Positions 28,494 to 36,593 of a stretch of 64,000 nt of DNA are shown one piece after another (the first letter of the stretch is position 1; each line of letters begins with the position of its first letter). Below the pieces are notes generated by a model that was not told where the DNA came from, did no database searches, and saw only the letters and a list, made by a program, of their open reading frames with translations. Origin of the DNA: Actinacidiphila rubida (GTDB lineage Bacteria; Actinomycetota; Actinomycetes; Streptomycetales; Streptomycetaceae); the NCBI RefSeq assembly GCF_900110255.1, contig NZ_FODD01000009.1, forward strand, positions 1-64,000, in the 5' to 3' direction. The translations under genes were made by a program, and so were the position numbers.

Positions 28494-29552
28494 ATGCACG
28501 TATCTCAGGGGAGGAGCGGGGGCCTTGGCCTCGCCCTGCTGTCGGCCGTCGCGTTCGGCGGCTCGGGCGTGGCGGCCAAGCCGCTGATCGAGGCGGGGTT
28601 CGACCCGCTGCACGTGGTGTGGCTGCGGGTCGCCGGCGCGGCGCTCATCCTGCTGCCCGTCGCCGTCCGGCACCGGGCGCTGCTGCCGCGCAGGCCCGGG
28701 CTGCTGCTCGGGTTCGGCCTGCTCGGCGTCGCCGGCTGCCAGGCGCTGTACTTCGTGGCGATCTCCCGGATCCCGGTCGGCGTCGCCATCCTCGTCGAGT
28801 ACCTCGGCCCGGCGCTGCTGCTCGGCTGGGTGCGGTTCGTCCAGCGCCGCCCCGTGCACCGGGCCGCGGCGGCCGGCGTGCTGCTCGCGGTCGCCGGCAT
28901 GGCGGGCGTCGTCGAGATCTGGTCCGGCCTCGCCTTCGACGCGCTGGGCCTGCTGTGCGCGTTCGGCGCGGCCTGCTGCCAGGTCGCCTACTTCGTCCTC
29001 GCCGACGCGCGTTCCGTGGACGGCGAGACGCCCGACCCCGTCGCTGTCATCGCCCACGGCCTGATCATCGGCACCGTCGTGCTCGCCGCCTTCGCCCGGC
29101 CCTGGGAGATCCCCTACTCCGGCCTGTCCCGGCGCGTGGCTCTGGGCACCCACGACGTTCCCGCGGTGCTGCTCATCGCGTGGATCGTGCTCGTCGCCAC
29201 GGTCGTGGCGTACCTGACCGGAGTGATGGCGGTCCGCCGGCTGAGCCCGCAGGTCGCCGGCGTGGTCGCCTGCATCGAGGCCGTCGTCGGCACGGTCCTC
29301 GCGTGGGTGCTGCTCGGCGAGCACCTCGGCACGATCCAGGTCCTCGGCGGCGCCCTCGTCCTGTGCGGGGCGTTCGTCGCCCAGACCTCGGCGTCCGCGG
29401 CCACCCCACCCCACGACGACGTGCCGCTCGGTGCGGTGCCGGACCTCGGCTCCCTGCCGGCGTCCACCTCCGCGTCCGCCTCCGCCTCCGCGCCGGCATC
29501 GGCATCGGCCCCCGCGTCCGCCGAAGGCGAGGTCGAGGTGGCGGGCGCGTGA
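28494..29552 (+). CDS. EamA/DMT-family exporter (first)
   Basis: 352 residues with ten predicted membrane helices in two EamA repeats: GLALLSAVAFGGSGVAAKPL, AGCQALYFVAISRIPVGVAILVEYLGPALL and SPQVAGVVACIEAVVGTVLAWVLLGEHL. The sequence FVAISRIPVG..EYLGP is typical of RhtA-like amino-acid or metabolite exporters. The last ~45 residues are a low-complexity Ser/Ala/Pro tail encoded at 29460-29530. The gene follows the Clp-N-like gene by 12 bp and may share its transcript. Substrate unknown. Confidence 0.87.
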   Translation: MHVSQGRSGGLGLALLSAVAFGGSGVAAKPLIEAGFDPLHVVWLRVAGAALILLPVAVRHRALLPRRPGLLLGFGLLGVAGCQALYFVAISRIPVGVAILVEYLGPALLLGWVRFVQRRPVHRAAAAGVLLAVAGMAGVVEIWSGLAFDALGLLCAFGAACCQVAYFVLADARSVDGETPDPVAVIAHGLIIGTVVLAAFARPWEIPYSGLSRRVALGTHDVPAVLLIAWIVLVATVVAYLTGVMAVRRLSPQVAGVVACIEAVVGTVLAWVLLGEHLGTIQVLGGALVLCGAFVAQTSASAATPPHDDVPLGAVPDLGSLPASTSASASASAPASASAPASAEGEVEVAGA

Positions 29553-29841
29553 CGCGCCGACCGGCGCGCGGAGTCGAGCCGGTGGGCGCGCGGGCGGTCC
29601 GGCCGCCGCCCCGGGCAGCGCGTGGTCGTGGGGTGCCGCTTGCGTCACGGAGGACCGCGGACCAGCCGCCCGGGTGAGGTGTCCCGCCGTGCCGGGCAGT
29701 GCCTCACCGGGTCACCGCCCGCATCGCAGGGGAGCTCCGGCCATCGGGAGCCGGCGACATGAAGTCGCCCGCCGGGGCCGGCCGTTGAGCTCGGCCTGTG
29801 CGTGCGTACCGTCCGCACGGCCTCAAGGTGCTGCTGGGGGA

Positions 29842-30030
29842 TAGGGTGACGGCGTGCACTCCACTGTTCTTCCGCCGCCTGCCCGCTGAGCGCGGGCACG
29901 CTGCCACCACCGAAGATTCCGCCTGTCCCTGACCGGTCGGCGCACGACGTGCGACGGTCCCGGTCCGGCAGGCGAGTGAGTGCTGCCCGCAGACGGTGAC
30001 GCCTTCACCCACCCCTTTCCCTGCGGGAGA
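29842..30030 (+). promoter_or_regulatory. Structured 5' leader with candidate attenuator upstream of the second EamA gene
   Basis: After a TAGGGT -10-like box (29842-29847), the ~485-bp gene-poor gap 29553-30036 holds three nested hairpins. A: GCCCGC 29881-29886 with GCGGGC 29892-29897. B: GCCTG 29921-29925, GACCGG 29931-29936 and CGCAC 29941-29945, each with its complement up to 29973. C: CCCGCAG 29986-29992 with CTGCGGG 30021-30027, enclosing GGTGA/TCACC. Hairpin C covers the GGGAGA ribosome-binding site of the gene starting at 30037. It does not match any riboswitch class I recognise. The first ~290 bp of the gap show nothing notable. Confidence 0.6.
29854..29889 (+). CDS. Candidate 11-residue leader peptide
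   Basis: A GTG-initiated open frame of 11 codons (MHSTVLPPPAR) begins seven bases after the TAGGGT box, consistent with a leaderless transcript. Its stop codon lies in the loop of hairpin A of the structured leader. Its size, position and coupling to secondary structure suggest a ribosome-stalling leader peptide, but so short a frame could arise by chance. Confidence 0.4.
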   Translation: MHSTVLPPPAR

Positions 30031-30036
30031 ACTCTC

Positions 30037-31050
30037 GTGTCCCTCACGCCTGTCCGGGCCGCACTGCCGGCCCGTCGCGCGCTCCTCTTCGTCGTCTTCG
30101 CCGCCACCGCCTGGGGCACCGCGGGCGCGGCCGCCGCGCTGCTCTACGACGGCAGCGGCCTCGGCCCGATCGGGCTGACCTTCTGGCGGGCGGCCGGGGG
30201 CTTCGTGCTGCTGCTCGGCGCCCGCGCCGCCCGCCGCCCGCGGGCGGCGGCACCCGCCGACCTCGCCGCGACCGCGGTCGACGCACCCCGGCGGCTCCGC
30301 GGCGCCGTGCGGATCGTCACCACCGGCGCGGGTCTGACGCTCTTCCAGGTGGCGTACTTCTGCGCGGTGAAGGCCACCGGCCTCGCCGTCGCGACGGTGG
30401 TCACGCTCGGCTCGGGGCCGGTGCTGATCGCCGTGACCGCGCGGCTGACGATGGGGGAGCGCCTCGGGCGCGGCGGCGCCTGCGCGGTCGCCGGGGCGCT
30501 GGGCGGGCTCGCGGTCCTCGTCCTCGGCGGCGGGAGCGCGGCGGTGCGGCCGGCCGGTGTCGCCCTCGCGGTGCTCTCCGCGGCCGGCTACGGCGCGATC
30601 ACGCTTCTCACCCGGTGGTACGGCCGCCTGGGGACCGCGGCCGACCCGCTGGACACGTCCCTGTGGTCGTTCGGACTGTGCGCCGTCGTGCTGCTGCCCG
30701 CCGCCGCGGCCGAGGGGCTGCTGCCGCAGGCGGCGGATCTCACCCGGACTCTGCTGCTCCTCGGCTACCTGGCATCGGTGCCGACCGCCCTCGCCTACGC
30801 CCTGTACTTCGCGGGCGCCGCCGTGCTGCGCGCGGCCACCGTCTCGGTGATCGCCCTGATCGAACCGGTCTCGGCCGCGGCGATCGCGGTCGCCCTGCTC
30901 GGCGAACACCTCACGGCCGCCACGCTCGCGGGCACGGTGGTGCTGCTCGCCGCGGTCACGGTGCTGGCCTGGGAGGAGGCGCGCACCCCGGTGCCGGTCC
31001 CGGCGGTGGCCATGTCCTCCGAGCCCGTTGCGGAGGGCGGTGCCGCCTGA
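30037..31050 (+). CDS. EamA/DMT-family exporter (second)
   Basis: 337 residues from the GTG at 30037 (GGGAGA at 30025-30030). Ten membrane helices in two EamA repeats: [72 protein letters not shown] (in part) and [27 protein letters not shown]. It resembles YdcZ/RhaT-type metabolite exporters. The structured leader directly upstream implies translation controlled by a metabolite or by ribosome stalling, plausibly linked to the exported compound. Substrate unknown. Confidence 0.87.
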   Translation: MSLTPVRAALPARRALLFVVFAATAWGTAGAAAALLYDGSGLGPIGLTFWRAAGGFVLLLGARAARRPRAAAPADLAATAVDAPRRLRGAVRIVTTGAGLTLFQVAYFCAVKATGLAVATVVTLGSGPVLIAVTARLTMGERLGRGGACAVAGALGGLAVLVLGGGSAAVRPAGVALAVLSAAGYGAITLLTRWYGRLGTAADPLDTSLWSFGLCAVVLLPAAAAEGLLPQAADLTRTLLLLGYLASVPTALAYALYFAGAAVLRAATVSVIALIEPVSAAAIAVALLGEHLTAATLAGTVVLLAAVTVLAWEEARTPVPVPAVAMSSEPVAEGGAA

Positions 31051-31183
31051 CGTCGGGCGTCCGGCACGTGCGCCGTCCGTGCTCACGGCCGCCACGCGGG
31101 TGGGCGGGGTGCGGGCGGTGCGGGCCCTGGGCGGGGCCCGCACTCCGGTGGCCGTTCCGCGGCGGAGTGGCGGTGCCTCGCGC

Positions 31184-31867
31184 TCAGCGCTCGGTGCGCG
31201 CGGGGTCCGTCTCCGGCGCGTGCGGTTGCGGTGTGACGCGGCGGAGTTGGTGGGTGCGGGCGGCCGCGTCCCCGGGGGCGCCGCGTTCGGCCAGCAGGCC
31301 GGTGATCCGGTGACGGACCGACTCCGGCTTGTTGCCGCCGAACTTGAACTTGGCCCGGACCGCGGTGACGTCCAGCCGCACCACGCGCAGGCCCGGCAGC
31401 AGGCGGCCGAAGGGCGCTTCGCCGGCCGTCACGGGCGCGGTGCCGCCCTCGGGCTGGAAGTGCGCCGTCTGCCGTCGCAGCAGCTCCGCCTTCTCCCGCG
31501 GATCGTCCACGACGTGGGCCACGGCGAGGAGTTGGACGGCCGCGTAGTAGCTCGTCGGGGTGCCGTGGTCGGTGGGCTGGTCGGGGAGCGCGGTCCAGTG
31601 GCCGGGGACGAAGACGTAGTCGTCCACCACGCTCAGGGTCACGTGCGGGCTCGCGTCGAGGGCGGCCCACAGCGGGTTCGGGCGGGCCAGGTGGAGGACG
31701 GCCTCGCCGTGGTCGCCCGGCGCGGGGTCGTAGAGGAAGTGGACGGGCTGGACGAACGGCGGTGCGCCGTCGAGGCCGTTGACGGCGAGCTGCCCGAAGT
31801 CGTGGGAGGCCAGCCAGGTCCGCCACTCGTCGTCGTCCAGGGGCTCGTCCCAGGGGTGGATCAGCAC
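31184..31867 (-). CDS. FMN-binding negative regulator (PaiB-like) split-barrel protein
   Basis: 227 residues from the GTG at 31867 (GGAGGAGG upstream). It is related to the PaiB/FMN-binding negative transcriptional regulator family: FGQLAVNGLDGAPPFVQPVHFLYDP, GEAVLHLARPNPLWAALDASPHVTLSVVDDYVFVPGHW and AKFKFGGNKPESVRHRITGLLAERG (in pieces). The fold binds FMN. Overlaps the upstream split-barrel gene by 7 bp, so the two are translationally coupled. Whether it regulates transcription or is an oxidoreductase is unknown. Confidence 0.78.
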   Translation of the reverse strand: MLIHPWDEPLDDDEWRTWLASHDFGQLAVNGLDGAPPFVQPVHFLYDPAPGDHGEAVLHLARPNPLWAALDASPHVTLSVVDDYVFVPGHWTALPDQPTDHGTPTSYYAAVQLLAVAHVVDDPREKAELLRRQTAHFQPEGGTAPVTAGEAPFGRLLPGLRVVRLDVTAVRAKFKFGGNKPESVRHRITGLLAERGAPGDAAARTHQLRRVTPQPHAPETDPARTER

Positions 31868-32574
31868 GGGGCCTCCTCCGTCCGGGCCGTGCCGCGCGGG
31901 CCGCCCGGCGCGAGGTAGCCGGGGAGGCCGATCGAGGGGTCGAGGTCGTCGGCGGGGACCGGCGTACCGTACGAAGGACGCACCGGCACCACGCCCGTCC
32001 AGTACGGCAGTCCGGCGTCCTCCGGCTCGTCGCTCGGGCCGCCGGTGCGGACCTTGGCGGAGACCTCGCCGAGGTCCAGGCGCAGCACGGCGGTCGAGGC
32101 CAGTTCCTTGGCGTTGGCGCGGCGGGAGTCCGCCGACCTGCCGGGCACCGCCTGGTCGACGATCGCGTCGAGCGCGAGCGAGCGCTCCCCGGGGTCGGTG
32201 ACCTGGTGGGCCGTGCCGTGCACCACGACCGAGCGGTAGTTCATCGAGTGGTGGAACGCGGACCGGGCGAGCACCAGGCCGTCGACGTGGGTGACGGTCA
32301 GGCACACCGCCAGCCCCGCCTCGACGGCTGCCGCCCGCAGCGGGCGCGCGCCCGTGGAGCCGTGCACGTACAGCCGTTCGCCGTGCCGCGCGTAGAGCGT
32401 GGGCAGCACGACCGGCGCCCCGTCGCGGACGAAGCCGAGGTGGCACAGGTAGCCGGCGTCGAGGATGCCGTGCACCAGCGCGCGGTCGTAGGCGGCGCGT
32501 TCGCGCAGACGCGTGGGTGTGGTGCGGGCGGTGGGAGGGTAGTCGGCGGCAGGCGGCGCTGGGTCCCGGGTCAT
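31861..32574 (-). CDS. Pyridoxamine 5'-phosphate oxidase-family (FMN split-barrel) protein
   Basis: 237 residues from the ATG at 32574. The FMN split barrel is seen in GILDAGYLCHLGFVRDGAPVVLPTLYARHGERLYVHGST and SVVVHGTAHQVTDPGERSLALDAIVDQAVPGR (shortened), the latter typical of nitroimidazole-resistance/PNPOx-like proteins. It forms an operon with the PaiB-like gene downstream and is divergent from a MocR regulator across a 30-bp gap with a perfect palindrome, an arrangement suggesting PLP-linked control. Confidence 0.8.
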   Translation of the reverse strand: MTRDPAPPAADYPPTARTTPTRLRERAAYDRALVHGILDAGYLCHLGFVRDGAPVVLPTLYARHGERLYVHGSTGARPLRAAAVEAGLAVCLTVTHVDGLVLARSAFHHSMNYRSVVVHGTAHQVTDPGERSLALDAIVDQAVPGRSADSRRANAKELASTAVLRLDLGEVSAKVRTGGPSDEPEDAGLPYWTGVVPVRPSYGTPVPADDLDPSIGLPGYLAPGGPRGTARTEEAPC

Positions 32575-32590
32575 GACTAGCGAAGTCCTT

Positions 32591-32602
32591 TGCACTAGTG
32601 CA
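32591..32602. promoter_or_regulatory. Perfect 12-bp palindrome, candidate MocR operator
   Basis: TGCACTAGTGCA lies in the 30-bp gap between the divergent split-barrel gene (start 32574) and the MocR gene (start 32605). It overlaps the only space for either promoter, and CATAAT at 32601-32606 could be a -10 for a MocR transcript starting at or near its start codon. Autoregulation and divergent control are inferred. Confidence 0.6.
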
Positions 32603-32604
32603 TA

Positions 32605-33945
32605 ATGTCGTTTGTGCTAGGAGAGTATCGGATCACCGGCCGGGGCGCATCGGCTATCGCCGCCAGCATCGAGAGTGCCGTCGGGTCGGGTGCGCTGCCG
32701 CCCGGCGAGACCCTGCCGCCGCTGCGCGAGCTGGCCCGCGCGCTGGACGTCAACCCCAACACGGTCGCCGCCGCGTACCGGCTGCTGCGCGACCGCGGGG
32801 TGATCGAGACCGCCGGGCGGCGCGGCAGCCGGGTGCGGTCGCGGCCCGCGACCGCGCCTCGCGACGAGATCAGGATCGATGTGCCCGCGCGGGCCCGGGA
32901 CATCTCCACCGGCAACCCCGACACCGCCCTGCTGCCCCCGCTGGCCGACGCCCTGGCCGCCGCCGCCGTGCACCACGCGCAGGCGCCGGTCCTCTACGGT
33001 TCGGCACCCGTCGACGCCGAACTGGGCGCCCTGGCCCGCGCCGCCTTCGACGCCGACGGCGTGCCCGACGGCCCGATCAGCCTCACCTCCGGGTCGCTGG
33101 ACGCCATCGAGCGGGTGCTGGCCGCACACCTGCGCCCGGGCGACGCGGTGGCCGTCGAGGATCCGGGATGGGGGAGCGTGCTCGACCTGGTGCCGGCGAT
33201 GGGCCTGCGTGCCGTCCCGGTCGGCGTCGACGACGAGGGGCCGCTCGTCGCGGACGTGGCCCGGGCCCTGGCCGGCGGCGCGCGGGCGCTGGTCGTCACC
33301 GACCGCGGCCAGAATCCGACCGGCGCCGCACTGTCCGCCGAACGGGCGGCCGAGCTGCGGGAGTTGCTGGCCGCCCACCGGGACGTCCTGGTCATCGACG
33401 ACGACCACGTGCACGGGCTGACCGACCTGCCGCTGCACTGTCTGGCCGGTGCCACCGAGCACTGGGCCCTGGTGCGCTCGACCGCCAAGGCCTACGGGCC
33501 GGACCTGCGGCTCGCCGTCTCCACCGGGGACGCGCTGACCGTCGACCGGGTGCGCGGCCGGTACCGGCTCGGCGCGGGCTGGGTCAGCCACCTGCTGCAG
33601 CGCACGGTCGTCCACCTGTGGCGGAACGACGCCGTGGACGTGGACGCCACCGCCCGCTCCTACACCGCCCGGCGCGAGGCGCTGCTGCGGGCGCTCGCCG
33701 ACCGGGGCGTCGCCGCCCACGGCCGCAGCGGCATGAACATCTGGGTGCCGGTCTCCGACGAGACCGGCGCGGTGGCCGGGCTGCTGCAGCACGGCTGGGC
33801 CGTCGCGCCCGGCGCCCGCTTCCGCGCCCGCTCGGCACCGGGGATCCGGCTGACCGTCTCACCGCTGGCGCACGAGGACATCGAGCCGCTGGCCGACGCC
33901 GTCGCCGCCGTGCTGCGCCCGGCCGGGGCGAGCCGCTACGCCTGA
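32605..33945 (+). CDS. MocR/GabR-type regulator (GntR DNA-binding plus aminotransferase fold)
   Basis: 446 residues. Residues ~10-75 are a GntR winged helix (ASIESAVGSGALPPGETLPPLRELARALDVNPNTVAAAYRLLRDRGVIE, in part). The rest is a class I aminotransferase fold with the PLP lysine K295 in RSTAKAYGPDLRLA. MocR proteins sense PLP or PLP-amino-acid adducts and often regulate vitamin B6 genes; here the divergent neighbour is a pyridoxamine-oxidase-like gene. The start may be ATG 32605, ATG 32598 or GTG 32614, all close to the predicted transcription start. The 3' end overlaps the convergent EamA gene by 10 bp. Confidence 0.87.
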   Translation: MSFVLGEYRITGRGASAIAASIESAVGSGALPPGETLPPLRELARALDVNPNTVAAAYRLLRDRGVIETAGRRGSRVRSRPATAPRDEIRIDVPARARDISTGNPDTALLPPLADALAAAAVHHAQAPVLYGSAPVDAELGALARAAFDADGVPDGPISLTSGSLDAIERVLAAHLRPGDAVAVEDPGWGSVLDLVPAMGLRAVPVGVDDEGPLVADVARALAGGARALVVTDRGQNPTGAALSAERAAELRELLAAHRDVLVIDDDHVHGLTDLPLHCLAGATEHWALVRSTAKAYGPDLRLAVSTGDALTVDRVRGRYRLGAGWVSHLLQRTVVHLWRNDAVDVDATARSYTARREALLRALADRGVAAHGRSGMNIWVPVSDETGAVAGLLQHGWAVAPGARFRARSAPGIRLTVSPLAHEDIEPLADAVAAVLRPAGASRYA

Positions 33946-34997
33946 CTCCGGAGCGCCTTGGGCCGCCGCTGCGTGAGGGCCGCGCCGATCAGGATGACCA
34001 CCGCGCCGACCGGCTCGTTCCAGCTCAGCGACTCGCCGAGCAGGAGCACGCCGGCCGCGGTGGCCACGATCGGTATGAGGTAGGTGACCATCGCGCCGAT
34101 CGTCGGCCCCTTCTCCGCGACCAGGCCGTACTGCACGAGGAACGCGATCCCGGTGCCGAGCGCGCCCAGTGCCAGCACCGACAGCACCGACTTCGCCGGA
34201 TAGGACGTGGGCAGCGAGGTGAAGAACGGTGTCACCACGACGAGTTGCAGGGTGCCCAGCATCAACTGACTGGCGGACATGGCCAGGTTGGAGGCACCCG
34301 AGTTGGTCAGGGTCCGCCGCACGTACGCCCAGCCGACCGCGTAGCTGACGGCCGCGGTCAGCGCCATGACCGTGCCCTTGGGATCCTCGCCGGAGAACCC
34401 CTGCCAGGCGCCGAGCACGGTCAGCACCCCGGCGAAGCCCAGCCCCACGCCGGCGAAGCGCTGCCGCGACGGCCGGTCCTCCGAGAGCGCGACGACCGAC
34501 ACCAGCATCGAGAAGAGCGGCGTCGCCGCGTTGCAGATGCCGGCCAGCATCGACGGGATCGTCTGCTCGGCCGTCGCGAAGAGCGTGAACGGCAGCGAGT
34601 TGAGGAAGAAGGACGCGACGAGCAGGTGCAGCCACACGCGCCGTCCGCGCGGCAGCCGCTCCCGCTTGACCGCCACCGCGGTGGCGAGCACCGCGGTGCC
34701 GAACACCATCCGGCCCAGGGTGACCTGCAGGGGCGCGAACGCCTCGTTGCCCACCTTCATGAACAGGAAGCTGAAGCCCCACACCAGGCCGAGCGCGGCG
34801 AAGCGCACCCGCCAGTCGGTGAAGCCCCGCAGGACGCGCACGGCGGAGAGCGCCGAAGGAGCCGGGGCGGCGGAGGCGGCGGAGGGAGCGGAGGGAGCCG
34901 GCGCGGTCGACGCGGCCGGGGGCGGGGGTGCGGTGGGTGCCGTCGCGGGTGCGGGGGCTGCGGGCGCAGTGCTCGGGGTCTCGGCCGGTGCGGTCAT
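33936..34997 (-). CDS. EamA/DMT-family exporter (third)
   Basis: 353 residues from the ATG at 34997. The first ~50 residues are a low-complexity Ala/Pro/Ser/Thr segment. Ten membrane helices follow with EamA signatures: LGLVWGFSFLFMKVGNEAFAPLQVTLGRMVF, AEQTIPSMLAGICNAATPLFSMLVS and YLIPIVATAAGVLLLGESLSWNEPVGAVVILIGA (shortened). Drug/metabolite exporter of unknown substrate. Divergent from the LysR gene at 35070, a common regulator-exporter arrangement in which LysR controls export. Confidence 0.87.
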   Translation of the reverse strand: MTAPAETPSTAPAAPAPATAPTAPPPPAASTAPAPSAPSAASAAPAPSALSAVRVLRGFTDWRVRFAALGLVWGFSFLFMKVGNEAFAPLQVTLGRMVFGTAVLATAVAVKRERLPRGRRVWLHLLVASFFLNSLPFTLFATAEQTIPSMLAGICNAATPLFSMLVSVVALSEDRPSRQRFAGVGLGFAGVLTVLGAWQGFSGEDPKGTVMALTAAVSYAVGWAYVRRTLTNSGASNLAMSASQLMLGTLQLVVVTPFFTSLPTSYPAKSVLSVLALGALGTGIAFLVQYGLVAEKGPTIGAMVTYLIPIVATAAGVLLLGESLSWNEPVGAVVILIGAALTQRRPKALRSQA

Positions 34998-35069
34998 GGC
35001 ACCACGATGACGTGAGCGACGTCGTAGAACAAGCGAGAATTCGTACACAGACACCGTAGGATCGCTTAC

Positions 35070-35975
35070 ATGTTGAGCCTGGAGCGCCTCCGCATCCTGC
35101 ACGCGATCGACACCTACGGGTCGGTGAGCGCCGCCGCGGACGTGCTGAGCGTCACCACCTCCGCCGTGTCGCAGCAGATGGCCAAGCTGGAGCGGGAGAC
35201 CGGCCAGTCGCTGCTCGCCAAGAACGGCCGCGGGGTGCGCCTGACGGACGCCGGGCGCCTGCTGTCCGGGCACGCCGAACGGATACTCTCCCTCGTCGAG
35301 CTGGCCCACTCCGACCTGGAGGCGCACCGGGGCGCGGCGGTCGGCGAGCTGCGGGCCGGCGCGTTCCCCACGGCCGTGCGCGGGCTGTTCCCCGCCGCGC
35401 TGACCGAGCTGCGCCGCGCCCACCCCCAGCTGCGCACCGTCGTCCACGAGCTGGAGCCGCAGGACCAGCTGGCCCGGCTGGTCCGCGGCGACATCGACCT
35501 GGCGGTCGTCCTCGACTGGTACAACAAGCCGCTGTCGCTGCCCGGCGGCCTCGCCAAGGCCCCGCTGTTCGACGACATCGCGGACGTGGCGGTGCCGGTC
35601 GGTCACCGCCTTGACGGCAGGCCGCAGATCGAGCTGGACGAGCTGGCCGACGAGGAGTGGATCGCCTGGCCGGACGGCGGGTTCTGCCACGAGTGGCTGC
35701 TGTTCACGCTGCGCGGCAAGGGCATCGAGCCGCTCATCTCGCACCACGCGGAGGAGCACGCCACCGTGCTGGCGCTGGTCGCCGCCGGACTCGGCGTCGC
35801 CGTCATGCCGCGGCTGGGCCGCGACCCGATGCCCGAGGGCGTGCGGATCGTGCCGGTCCACTCGACCATGTGCCGCCACGTCTACGCGGTCTGGCGGGCG
35901 GACGGCGACCGCCGCCCCGCGATCCGGGTGGCGGTCGACGCGCTGCGGCGGTCGGCCGACCGGTACACCCGCTGA
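35070..35975 (+). CDS. LysR-family transcriptional regulator
   Basis: 301 residues from the ATG at 35070. The LysR helix-turn-helix is clear (LERLRILHAIDTYGSVSAAADVLSVTTSAVSQQMAKLERETGQSLL, in part), followed by a periplasmic-binding-like effector domain (VGELRAGAFPTAVRGLFPAAL...IDLAVVLDWYNKP). Divergent from the third EamA exporter with a 72-bp shared promoter region, so it probably regulates that exporter in response to its substrate. Confidence 0.9.
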   Translation: MLSLERLRILHAIDTYGSVSAAADVLSVTTSAVSQQMAKLERETGQSLLAKNGRGVRLTDAGRLLSGHAERILSLVELAHSDLEAHRGAAVGELRAGAFPTAVRGLFPAALTELRRAHPQLRTVVHELEPQDQLARLVRGDIDLAVVLDWYNKPLSLPGGLAKAPLFDDIADVAVPVGHRLDGRPQIELDELADEEWIAWPDGGFCHEWLLFTLRGKGIEPLISHHAEEHATVLALVAAGLGVAVMPRLGRDPMPEGVRIVPVHSTMCRHVYAVWRADGDRRPAIRVAVDALRRSADRYTR

Positions 35976-36002
35976 CGGGGACCGGCCGGACCACCGCCGC
36001 GG

Positions 36003-36515
36003 TCAGGCCAGCGAGATCTCGCCGCCGGAGACCGTGACCTGCTGGGCCGCCAGTGGCGCCTGCGCCGGGCCGTTGGCCACGCTGCCGTCGGCGACGTGGA
36101 ACTTGCTGCCGTGGCACGGGCAGTTGATGGTGCCGCCGGACACGCCGGCGACCGTGCAGCCCTGGTGGGTGCAGATCGCCGTGAAGCACTTGAACTGTCC
36201 CGCGGCCGGCTGCGTCACGACGACCTTCTGGTCGGCGAAGACCTTGCCGCCGCCCACCGGGATCTCGGAGGTCTTGGCAAGGGGGGTGCCGCCGCCGGAG
36301 CCGGAGGAGGAAGAAGGGGCAGCGGATCCGGACGGCGCCGCGGAGCCGGTGTCGGAGGAGTCCGTGGACGCCGCGCTCCCGCTGGGGCTGGCGTCGGAAC
36401 CGGAGTCCGAGGAGGAGCCGCACGCGGTGAGCACGGCGGCGAGCCCCGCGCCTCCGGCCGCCGCGACGATGGTGCGGCGGGTGGGGGACTCGGGGATTCC
36501 TGGGGTTTCGGCCAT
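36003..36515 (-). CDS. Rieske [2Fe-2S] lipoprotein
   Basis: 170 residues from the ATG at 36515. The signal has a twin-arginine pair in SPTRRTIVAAAGGAGLAAVLTACG and a lipobox (LTAC), so it is probably Tat-exported and lipid-anchored outside the membrane. A long Ser/Gly/Asp linker (~residues 35-75) precedes a Rieske domain with both cluster motifs, CTHQGC and CPCHGSKF. Likely a small extracytoplasmic electron carrier; the redox partner is not in the window. Confidence 0.9.
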   Translation of the reverse strand: MAETPGIPESPTRRTIVAAAGGAGLAAVLTACGSSSDSGSDASPSGSAASTDSSDTGSAAPSGSAAPSSSSGSGGGTPLAKTSEIPVGGGKVFADQKVVVTQPAAGQFKCFTAICTHQGCTVAGVSGGTINCPCHGSKFHVADGSVANGPAQAPLAAQQVTVSGGEISLA

Positions 36516-36593
36516 GAGCTGCTTCCTGTCCACTGGTCGGGCCCGGCGGGCCGGCACGGAGCCGGCCCGCCGCGTCGTGTCACGCGTGACCGT

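Noticed and set aside
29460-29530. Short repeated units (TCCGCC/GCGTCC) resembling a repeat array
   Set aside because: They encode the Ala/Ser tail of the EamA protein. There are no spacers and no cas genes, so not a CRISPR array.
29842-30030. A T-box, SAM, cobalamin or TPP riboswitch as explanation of the EamA leader
   Set aside because: I could not find the conserved cores of these classes (for example the T-box bulge or the TPP CUGAGA), so I left it as an uncharacterised structured leader.
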